Assembly (NCBI GenBank): GCA_013396655.1
Contig: WBMV01000085.1
Coordinates: 1,249,788 to 1,313,787, forward strand
Length of the DNA stretch: 64,000 nucleotides
Source of the DNA: Campylorhamphus procurvoides
Lineage: Eukaryota > Chordata > Aves > Passeriformes > Dendrocolaptidae
Reading direction: 5' to 3'
In this document: positions 51,601-63,600 of the stretch, piece after piece
Position numbering within the stretch: the stretch's first letter is position 1
Layout of the letters: every line of letters begins with the position of its first letter
Translations under genes and position numbers: made by a program
The notes under the pieces: model-generated
What the model was told of the DNA's origin: nothing
The model's input: only the letters and a program-made list of their open reading frames with translations
Database searches by the model: none

Positions 51601-54600
51601 TCCAGGAAAAGTGGGCAGCTCTTCTAAAATTCTCATTTTCAGATTTGCAGTTTTGCCTTCCCACTTGTTGACTTAAGCACTACTCTCCCTCTACTCAATT
51701 TACAGATGAGTTCTGTCCTGTAGTTTTATTTTAATACTGGTTTAGTTTCATTTAATATTGGCTGGATATTACTTCCAAAATTAAAAGTATTTATGAAAAT
51801 TAGATTGAAAAGGGGTGCTTGTGGCAAGAATGAATCCTAGTGAAATGGCTGGAGAAACCATAAACTGGTTATGTAGAATGCAAAAGAACGTTGTTTTGGC
51901 TTGCTTTTATTGATCAGGAATGCCTTCACTTCAAAACTCTATAACCTCTTTTTAAAGGCATTTGTGAAAGACCTCTTCCTGTGCAGAGACATGCTGTTTT
52001 CTATAGAACTGCTGAAATACTTCCTAAATACTGTGTAGTCAAACCTTATTTGAGAGGCTGGGTTTATTATATACTTACTGGGGAGATATACTGGGTAATG
52101 TTACTTACTAAATTATTACAATACTGTTAGCACTGAGGGTTGCAGTGGTAATGGGTGATGCTCTATTAACAGACAAATTGTATTGCGTCTCTCCATGACC
52201 ATTCACAAGTAACAGGAAAGGGCATATTAATGCCTTTCTTATAATAAATTTCTGAGAAAAATCACAATTTATCCCACGGAATTGTGTCATTGTCCCCTGT
52301 GGTAGAGTTTAAATTTTTCTTGCAGAAGTCTTATGCTTCCATAACTTGATTAGTAGGAAGCTGTTAATCAGCATTTTGAAATACTCTTTGGCTTCTCTTC
52401 TGAGACAGTAGTAGTGCTTATGGCAGCCAAATCAAGCCACAAGGCTGGCAGTGTTAGAAGCTGCCTTTTGTGTGACTGTGAATTTTATTTATGGCCCAGT
52501 GTATTCTATGTTCCAGTACATATTTTTCCCTTTGTAAAGGTTTCTAGGGTATTGAGAACACCCAATATTGTATAAAGCTCGTCAGTTTTTAGTCTTTTCT
52601 TACAGGCTGCAGGGGTTTATTTTTTTAAACTCTTCTCAGTTTATGTGTTGCATTAGTTCTCAGCACAGAGCCTTGATAAGACATGAATTTCTTGGTTTTC
52701 AGGGAGGAAACATAATTTGTTTTCACTTCTCTGAGCAGCAGAAGAATTGAGTAACAAGACAAACGTGCTACTTCATTGGAAAGTGTAACTGGTGTCTGAA
52801 ATCCCACTCCAGGCCAGTGAGCTGGCTGGGGAGAGTGAGTCCCTGCAAGGCATAGCACCTCTCTGCAATGTGTTGTGGAAAGACACTACCTCGTTTCTGG
52901 CTTCTGGCAGAATTTCACTTGGTGACAAATCCTGAACACAGTCTTTCCAGTGCCCTGTTTTTATTGCTGCAGAGAACCAGCTGGCATTCCCTGAATTTAG
53001 CTAAGAGAACTATGCATTGCTCAAAGCGGTCAGAGAAGGAAATTATATTGTTAAGCTATTTTTTAAATATGGACTCTTTTTATACTCAGTGCTTCATAAA
53101 AGTCTCATCAGTCTTTTGCTTACTCCCTTTTCATCTGTGGGGCTCTTCAGTTAGTTATGATGGTGACATTGGTTTAAATTGCTGTCAGAATCACAGGCTG
53201 GGACATCATCTCCTCCAGCAAGTCATGGCATGGCAATGCCCAAGATGTGGAATGAAAATCCTTCTTACTTGGTTTGACTGTGGCTAGAAGGGCTCCCTCC
53301 TGCATAGCAAGCAATTCCGTAGATTTGCCTCCATTTCTTAGTCTACTGTGAGTTTGCCTGCTGCCAGTGCTATTTCTGTTCAGTGCAGGTATGAGAAATT
53401 TTGTCTGAGTTGGTGTTGCCTTTTGGAAAACTCGTATTTTCTTATATTCCAAAAGGTGTATCTTATGCTGGTTTGATTGTGTTTAAAAGCCAAGAGCAGA
53501 ACTGAAACAACCTTATTGAAAGGAATGTTGGGGTGATGGCAGGGAGAGATAGAGCACTAAAACTTTAAAAAAACCTCAAAAGACAAAGGAGAAAAAAATA
53601 AGAAAAGAAAAAAGCTTTTGTCACTAGTACCTGTAGATTTCAGATTACAGTGTGTGTTCCTGCTAGGTGCTTCTGGTACAACTGGAAAGGAAGCTCTGTG
53701 GTAACAAATCCTGTCTGCAAGGAGAACTTACCTTTCAAGGCCAAATAGTGAAAGCTTGACTTATGCCAGGAGCTTGAAGGTTCATATTCTTTCTAAAACA
53801 TTTAATGGCTTAAGATTTATTTGCAAAGCTTTCTAATAATCCTGTAAAGTGCTTAGCCTTCGTAATGTTTTTTAATTTCTGATCTTCAGCTCTGACTGGG
53901 AAAGGATTTGTCTTTAACATTTCTGAAATTGGCCTTTGTATTTATTCCTGTATAATTAAGTGAATGAAGAGAATTGCTGATATTATATGCCCTAATTGCA
54001 TTTCTTGTCTAAATGACCATTCTTACTAACACTGTGTTTTCAGGTTTTTTGTGTAATTATTTTTTACACTCTTCATGCTCTAGGGACTGATGTCAGAATG
54101 AGTTGGTAGCTGTGTTTTTGAGAAGAGGTGTGTAATAATCAAAGTATTGACAGTGAGGTTGTTCTGTAGGCACTGTATGTGTTTCCCAACCTTTTGAAAT
54201 GTTTTTTAGTCCTACCAGTGGAAAATGTTTCAGTTCTCAGTGGCATCTCTTAGGTAGTTCTTGGTTTTGTTTTGGATTGTGACAGTTAATGCAGAAACCG
54301 CTATGACACGTGTTGGAGTCGAGCGTAGGAGATGTTTCTCAATGCTGAATTTCAACATGCATTATGTTGCTCAATGCATTTAGTGGGTTAGGTCTGTTTA
54401 GGAGACAGCACAGGGCTTTGCTGTGTTCATTGCCATATGCAGTACACTAAACAGAACATGAGAAGAAAAGGAAATGCAAACAGTTTCTCATTTGCTATTT
54501 AGCCTGAAAGCATCATTACGTAAAACTGTTAAATATGTGGTGCAGATACAAACACCTTGGGGTAGGGACCACTTTTTGGAGGTATTTATGGTGTGCGTTT

Positions 54601-57600
54601 GCCTTATATTTTGCCTATGAATAATGAAAAAAATAATAAATCGTATAATAAACTGTGTTCTTTGTCTAAAACCAGTATAAAATTGTTTCTTCCAGATCCT
54701 TGGTAGACTGCATAGATTTTTAACTTGTGACATAATGTACAGTTAAAACTTTTGATTAGAATAAGAGAATTAGTCTGAAAACTCAAGTTGTGGTTATTCT
54801 TATCACCTGCTACCTGCTTGTTTGCTGTGTTACTTAAACATCTGTGGGTTTGCAGGATTGAGGAAGCAGTACAAAACTGAAGTGATTCACATCAAGTTGG
54901 ACTTTTTGTCCTGGTGCAGTTACGCCTTTTTTTTTGTTTTTTTTTTTGTATTTAGGATGAGGAAGAGATTGGAGAACATATACTGATAATTTGCACTACT
55001 AATTTTCAAAGAAGAATGTACTGAAGTTATCTTAGTTTTCCTAAATATCAATGTTCTGTGCTCTGGTTCACAGTTTGTTATTGTAGAACTGTACAGCTAA
55101 AGCTTGCATACCAATGAAAAGAACCCATTTTATAACAAATTGTTTCTAATAGTTTTTTTTTTAATTTTGAAATTAAACCCCTCAGTTTTAAATTGGTAAT
55201 CCTGTAGAAAAGAAATTATAACATGTTAAAAAGATAAAGAAAAAAAGAAGAAAAAGACTGCTCAGTGTATCATGTGAGTTTTAGCTAAGATCTTATCCTC
55301 TTCTGGAAGATATTACTGCCAATTAGCCTTGCTAGCATTCCATAAATAGATGTGCCTTAGCCTTTTCTGACTAAAATAATCCTGCTAGCATTTCAATAGA
55401 AAGTGGGCAAAAGTAGTTGTAAATGAGATACTTGAAAAGAGTCATTGAATACAAAGTTTGTGGCAAAGGTGTGTTGCTGGCCCATGTAGATTCTTGCAGT
55501 ATGTCCCATGATAGGTCTTGCTTTTTGTTTTGGAATATCTGGTTATTACATCTTACTACCTTTTTTGTTGAAAGGATAATGATTTTTTTTCTGCTAAATT
55601 ATTTGTTCTAGGTAGGCCAGGTAATGTTGTTTATAGGTAACATTGTTGAAATATTTTGCCACCATTACAGAAGTATATGAAGTAACAGTGCTCCTTATGT
55701 GAGTAAATGTGTGGCGTTATCTTTAGTGGAAGTATTCACAAAGGCAATCACTCATTATGCCATCAATAGACCCTTTGTAAAAGAAAGGTATGTGCTATTT
55801 TAAAAAAAAGTGAATGTAGGGTGGTGATTTCCTGTCTGTTTGTGGAAATAGGCAACATATGTTCTTGCAGAGATTTGTTGTTTTGTTTTCAGCATGTAGC
55901 TGAATTACCACAATTCGTCTCTTAACTGAGGAATCTCAAAATCCTTTTTTCATGCAGTTGTGGTTAGATTGGGTTACTTGGATTTGGAAACTTGGTAGTA
56001 ACTGGGTGGCTTTGGATTTATTTGTCTACTTATATATTCAGTTGACTTCTGTGCAGTTAATAGAAAGCATTGAGTGACAAGGGAAATAAGGAAACTCGGG
56101 TCTTTTGTTATCTAGAATTAGAATATTATAGGATTGAAAAGGACATTTTATATTAGTTGTTGAAACAGAATAGGTATCTTTATACGGCATAATATTCAGT
56201 AAAGATATTCAGTAAGGAAAGTATATATAATCTAGCAATGAGTTATTTCTATTAATTATTTCTGAGGATTTTTCTCACTTTGGTACTCGATTCTGTTGAT
56301 ACCTTTCTTTTTTAGTGCATCAGTGCTAGAGTGAATTTGTCTCTTTTTCATTGAAAACAGCCTTCTTCATGTTTGCAAGCTGTTGTCATGTCCTCCTTCC
56401 ACCTTCTTAATTCCAATCCTTCATTCTTTCTGTTGGTCATGTCTTCTAGATATCTTACTTTCCTGGTCTCACATGGGATTCTTCATCAATTTATTACACT
56501 TTTGCGAATTTATATTAATGACTGTTCATCTGTAACAGGTCTATGGTGATTCCAAAAATATTTCTCCAGAAAATAGGACCACATTTTGTTATTCTGTGTT
56601 GGTTGTATGGAGCAGATCCTGTGTACATGTGTATGATGTGTGTAAGGGTGGATAAGAGGATGGTGAGTTTTTATAACTGTTTTAAAATATATGTCTAAAA
56701 GGTACTTAGAATGGAAAAGGGTTTGTTGATTTGTTTAAGAAAATCCTGGAAACTGGTTATTAACTTTCCACAGATCAGAATCTGTAGCGATGGGGTTTAT
56801 TTCTTCAGTGTTATGAATTCTAAATTGCTTTTCTTTTTTTCTTTTTTTTCCTCCCTCTTTTCATGAAATTGACAGCTTTTGGAAATTAACTGGACTGGAC
56901 TGACCAATCTTCTGGATGTTCCAGGACTGAAGTGAGTATACCTAAAGCAGTGTTTGATATATCTGCACCCTACTAAACACAGAAAATCTGAAGGCCATCA
57001 ATTAAATCAGTTTTAGGTTAGATGACTCTGAGCAGTTATCTCACAATGTACAATTGTAGGAAATTGCTTGATTTGCAGAAGGTAGTGATTTCACTACAAG
57101 TCACAGTATGTAAAAAGTTTATCTACTAGGTCATGGTAACAATATTTTGAAAATATAGTTTTTCATCTGCTTTCTTTAGTGTTTTCAGTCTTTCCAGATC
57201 TCTAGAATCTTGTGAATTTCCCATCTGCCAGCTCCTAGGACAGCAGAAAGACAAAGCCCTTTTTATCATGCCAGTGAGTTCACAACATCTTGACTCCTGT
57301 CGTTGTATGCCAGTCTGTCTCTATTTGCTTGTGTAAACTACTTTAGAAATACCTGAAGACTGGACTCAAATTAAATAAACTTTCTAAAAATCTTTCTAAG
57401 TACCTAATTTGAAAGCTTTCAATTTATTATGTGAAGATCAAATGGAGTAGCAAAAATATTGACCATATATAGCTATAAGAAATGCTTAGCTTATGGGGAG
57501 CTTTTCATTATACCACATGATAAAACCCCAAAGAAAAAAGCATCAACAGAGGCGAAAATGAAGCTGCTTTGAATCCTTGCAATCCTGATAAAGTTAAATC

Positions 57601-60600
57601 CATGAATATATTCGTAATTATCAAGTTGTAATAGATACCCAGGGGCTTTTTAATATGGAGACAATGGCTAAGGAGATAATGGAGGATCTGATACCCGCCT
57701 GTACTTTGTGATTGCTCTTTTTATTAGATCCCATACTCTCAAGAGTTGACTGACTCTAGAATTATTTTTTATTGTTTAAAAACAGGGTTTGAATTAGGTA
57801 TTAAATTAATCCTTTAGTGCTCAATTTTGTGAGCAAAGCAGATTTTGCTTTACTTAGACACGAGAAGCCATTGCATGGAATCCCAGTTGAACAGTTTGAA
57901 ATTAGAACTTGCATTAAGTAGGTTAACGGGTGCAGGAATTGCTCATGTGTCAAGCCTGCTTAAGGCTGCCTCTGAGGAAAGAGATTTTCTTCATGAGTGA
58001 GAGAAAATGGCTTCCAAAATACAGCTCCTCAGCAATAATTCACTCTTTTGATATAACAGGACTAAATTTACATTTAGTACTTAAGCTTACTAGGCTCCTG
58101 AGATTCATATCCTGCTGCATATTTGCCTGGCTGCAAACACAAAGCCTCAGATGTAAACAAAGTCTCGCAAAATACCTCAAGTTGGTGGTTTCCAGAGCAA
58201 CCAAACTTGGCCACAGATGCACCAAGTGGTGCCATGTAGATGTGGTATGGTTTCTATAGTAACTGTGACTGCAGTGACTCATACTCCCTCTACCTTGCCA
58301 GGGTTTCTTTAGTGCACTGTTTGTTTTCCTTATCTCTATAGGTGAGTTGTGTATTTTGGTATGACAACTGGACATGTTGTAGTTGTTATAAACAATGATG
58401 AACAAGAGATTGCTGCTGCCACAGGTACCTCTTTAGTGCTGTGGCTCTTGGCTGCACACTGAGCTACTTGTTCACACTCTGCAAATGTCTTCTTCTAATT
58501 GAATTTCTGTGTGTGCTGCTGGAAGCTTCCCTGTGAGCTGTTAACAACTTCCATTTCTCTTCTGGTGTGACTTCCACATGGAAAAGAATACAGAAGTAAT
58601 TCATATTCCACCATTAGTATAGCTTAGAAGTAGAATTAAAATCTCTATGTGGGGAGGAGCCAGGCTGTGGGAATACTCAAGTGCTGTCAGGAGGAGATGT
58701 GGATGATGGGATGATGTTATTGTTGCCTGAGATGCAGTGAGAGATGTGCTGTGTCTGCAGTATGAATAAAGACAGCACAGGAAAAATACATAGCTGCCTA
58801 TTGTGTAGTAAATATTAGGTAGAGCTAAACAGAGAACAATACAAGAGTAGGTAACTGCCAATTATTTTTCTGCAATGAAACTGAGCTTTTAAAGACACAG
58901 TCTAATAAACTTTGTGAAATATTTCACATTTCTCTCATTATTATGAACTGAAAAAATAGTTGTACTTAGAACCAATAACAGTTAGAGTTTTATGATCTTA
59001 GGAAGCTGTCAATGATGCATCAACCTAAGTGTTGAAATCGGTACATCTTTCTCTATTGCTTGATTAGTGTTTTGTCTCTGTTATCTATAGATCAGACCTC
59101 TTAAGTAACAAAATAATGAAAAATATTGTCATTTTTACCTTGTATTCATGAAGAGTGTTTTGTATCTGGGAGCATTCCAACTGGCTAATACTAGATAAGT
59201 TTTAAACAGCTTGAAACCATCATGGTGTTTTAGAATTCATTGAATCCATTAGTTAGTTACGGTTGTCAGTGTTCTTTTTCAGCTCTATATTTATGAAGAC
59301 AGGATATCTGCTTCCTTCTAGGAGTCTGGTTTCTTTGTGTAAAACTCGGTGAAATTTCAATAATGCTGGCTCTTTTTCTCAGGTGTTTTAGTGAAATTCA
59401 AGCATTTATGTTGGGATAAAATTATGGCATCACAGAGTTGGGGTTTGCTCCAGGCAGAAAGGATTGTGAATCCTCCCAGTGACTGGGCTGTGTTGTGTTT
59501 CTGGCTTTCTTTCTCTTCTTTAAGGAGACTTGTAGTAGCTTTATTTGAACATTAGTCAATCTCTGAACCTTTTGCTAGTCTAGAGTTGGTTTATTTATGC
59601 CTGTAGCTAATTTCGTACTGTCTGTGATCTTAATTAAATACTAGAGAAGAGCATGACAACCTTTCTTTCCAGTTGACTCTCTTGCACTGTTCCTTTGCTT
59701 TCGCTGACTTAGGTCAGTTAATTTTCTCCATTAATCATCTGCTCTTAAACACTGAGCATAAAAGGCAGTTTTCTCTTCTTGCCAGGTAAGGACACTAACA
59801 AAAGCAGGAACAGAACAGACTTATCTGATCTTTCTACTGAAGTTTTGCCCTCAGACTTGTATTTTTAGAAGTGTGATTATTGCCTGTCAAGGTATCATCA
59901 CCTCAGCCTTTTTTTTGCCTTTTAATGGTAAGACTGGTTGAGATGTTTATCTTCAATTTATCTTCAATGTTTATGTCAACTCTAACAAAATAATGAGTTC
60001 CATGTTCTTGGCTTGTTTCAGAGAAAGTTTAGCACACGTAAATTGAAAACAAAATTTTAGCAAAATGGAACTGAAAAAGTTTGAAAGCAACATGTTAAAA
60101 TGTTGACTAAAGGAAGCTATTTTTCAGATAACATGATTATCTTCTGGTAGTAGTTGTCTTAACAATTACTGCAACTATGAATTTCTGGGGTGCATGTAGA
60201 ATGAAAATCTTTGTAAGTATGATTGGATAAGCTCTATATGAAGAGGAATGAAGGCTCCTTTTTAGGGCACATGTGAATTAACTCAGAGGAGTGGGTTGGA
60301 GACTTTTCCTCTGAGCAGTATCTCTAACATTACCCACTGTTGCTTCTTTCTAACCACAGGTCTGCACAGACCTGTCCACTGATCTGGATGCAGCCTTGAG
60401 CTCCTTGTGTTCCTGTTGTACAGGATACCATGGAAAAGTCAGCCATGTTCTATCAACTTAGCAAACGTTGTCTGCATCTTGATTGCACAGACTGTAGTAA
60501 GGGAATCATGAAGTGTATTTAGGAGGAGAAATCATTCACCTCTGAAGCAGTTCTACCAGCTTTTGTGAGAGTTCACCTGCAGTTCAGATATCTGAAGCGT

Positions 60601-63600
60601 TCCTAAAATTTTCTCCCTGAGCCTTTGTCCATCTCTGAAATCTTCTGGATTGTTTTCCCTGGTGCACTGTGCCCCTGCAGCTCTGCTTTTTGCCCCTGCA
60701 GGCAGCGTGTGCAGCCAGTGCTGTGGGTCTGAAACCGAACTGATTTGTTGTCAGTTCAGACCCAAACTGAGTGAACCTGCACTTAGGAAATCGTTCTTTT
60801 CTGTGTTTGTGGAAGGGCGAGGGCTTGGGTTTTTAAATGATTCATTGCCAGAGCGATTGCACTGCCACTCCCTTTTCACAGAACAAAACCTGTTTTACTT
60901 CCCTAGGCTACATTTTACTCAGCCATGAGCTTTTTTTCAGCGTGTCTCTGGTTTTAATGAGAGTCCTCCCAGCTCAAGAGGACAACTGGTTTCATAACAA
61001 TTCAGGAATGAGCAGCCAAACTTCAGGGATAGTTAAATAATTCTTGAAATACAAAAGGAAATAAACAGCTACCATCTGCTTAGTTATATGCAATGCAGGC
61101 AAGAAACCTTATGCAATTGCTTTTTACCCTGGCTGGTTTTAAAAGGTGGGGGTGAGGGGGGAATTTGTCTGTGGTGGGGAAATGGGAACTTTGTATTCAT
61201 CCCTGTGGCTTCTGCTATTCAGTGTCAGCTGCTTCCACCTGGTGGTCATTTGGGCAAGAATCCTGTATTTAAAAAAATTATTTAAAGACCAGATGTGTTT
61301 TTCACCCCCCAGGAAAAGCAAATATTTTCTCCATTTATGATTTTAAGCAGCAAAAGGAGTATATTGGTGTGACATAAGCTCTTTAAGTAACTGAGGATTC
61401 TTTTCTCCAACAGCGGCTTATCAGATACAATAATACTGGATATAATATCCAACTACTTGGTCCTTCCAAACAGAATTACAGTTCCCCTTGTCAGCGAAGT
61501 GCAGATTGCTCAGCTGCGGTTTCCTATACCAAAGGTAAGCGTGTTTCTGTGAACACTAATAATTTGGCATTTGGGTTTTGCTGTAGTGGTAACTGTTAAA
61601 GAAACACGTGAATTTCTAAATAGGGTTACTGCAGTAGTGCAAGTTACTGTGACTCCAGTCACTGAAAAGAATTGATTTAATTTATAAGCAATTTCTGTGG
61701 AGTTAATGTTTCATAAGAACACCAAGAAAGATTTTTTCCTGTTTTGCTAGAATCTTAAAGATATTATTTGCTGAAATACAGTTCAACTGTATAGACTAAA
61801 AATTAAGTAGCATATGGTTTGTATTTTCACTGTATATTACTGTTAGTGTGCTTCACTTAAAAGTTGTTACTATTTATTGCTACTCACTTCCAGTAGCGTG
61901 GTATTTCTTGATATAACTGGCATGTTTCTGATGGTTGATGACAGTTTTTCTTTCCAGGAATCTCTTGAGTGCTAAGAATATTTGTGTGTGGATCATTGCT
62001 GATAGCCCTCTATTTACAGTATGTCCATGTTAAGGAAATGCAGTGGAAATTATAAACCATACATTACATAAATAGTGATGGCATTGAAGCTTTCAGATTA
62101 CTACACAGACACATCTTTTCCTTTTTCAGGGTGTTCTAAGGATACACTTTATTGAAGCTCAGGACCTGGAGGGGAAGGATACTTACCTAAAAGGGATTGT
62201 CAAAGGAAAGTCAGATCCTTATGGAATTATCCGTGTGGGCAACCAGATTTTCCAAAGCAAGGTCATCAAAGAAAATCTCAATCCAAAATGGAATGAAGTT
62301 TATGAGGTATAACCAGTACAAATACATTGTTGTATGTTCTATAAGGTTGTCTACTGTTCCTCTGCCATCAGACCAAGCTAGTTTAACCACTGACAATGCC
62401 ACCTCACTGTACTTCCAGGCCTTAGTATATGAACATCCAGGACAGGAGCTGGAGATTGAGCTCTTTGATGAAGACCCAGATAAAGATGACTTCCTGGGAA
62501 GGTAAATGTTATGGAGAAAATGTTTGTAGGGATTGAAAAGAGGTGAAATATTGTGATGTAGTCTTTTTATTATTTTTATTTTATTGCAGTCGTGGTTCTG
62601 CTATATAATTGTATTTATAAATCAATTATCTTTTCAAAATTATGGTAGTAATTAGTTCCCTAATTACTTTATATACATAAAATATATATTTGTATTAAAA
62701 TGTGTTTGTCTGTGTATATGTTTACATAATTTTTTTAAAAAAAAGGTAAGTATTGTGGGTACCCAGAATTGTACTGTAATAGCTGTTTGTTTGTCAGCTA
62801 GCACTAAGTCTTTATTTCTTCAGGCAAAGTTAATATAGTTTTATAACTGTTTATCTTTTTCATCTTCATAGCTTTGAAATTACTGTCTCAAGCTTATTTT
62901 TCTCTGAGAGCTGATCTTAACTATTTGAGTAAAGAAAAAATTTTTCTGTAATGCTTTTGCAAACATGAGTCACTCTAGGATTCCATAGGCCATAGGTGTT
63001 TACCCATAAACATTTCAGGGGTTTAGTCAGCTACTTTCTCCAGTAACTTGTCACCTTTATTTCTTGAAGAGTTTTGGAGCTTCCCATTGTTGCTTTCCAT
63101 ACAGAGTAGAACTCCCTTATCTTTCCAGCTCCTTCTCTTAACAGGAGCAACAGTACCTACTTCTCATTAAAATAAAGAAGTAGGTAGTACAAAGGCTTCT
63201 TTTTCTTTGCACTTCCCTAAATCTTACACTGAAGTGGTGGCGGGGGGGAAAGTGACATAATGTGTACATCAGTACTGATAAAATAAAAAGCCAGACAAAT
63301 GTTCATGCACTGGTATGCAGTTGTCTGTGTCCTTACTTTTTAGCAGATTCATTCCCTGGTACATTTTTAGCTTGTATGGACTAGCACTGTCCCAGACACT
63401 GCCAAAGCATGAATTTGGTCACAGCAGATGTTCAGGTGCTGCTTCCAGTGGTAGTTTGGACGTGGGCTCTCTTTTGAGATTTTGGCCATATATGTGTGAG
63501 CCATATTGTGCCAATTGCTCTGGTAGCTACAAAATGGGCTCTAGTATAGCCATATTTTCTGTTATCCTGCACGCATCTTTGTTCAGCCATTTCGTTCCCT

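Noticed and set aside
62197..62505. 102-codon plus-strand open frame over exons 9 and 10
   Set aside because: It reads exon 9 in the wrong frame, crosses intron 9 and enters exon 10 in the correct frame by chance. The GT-AG structure explains the region fully.
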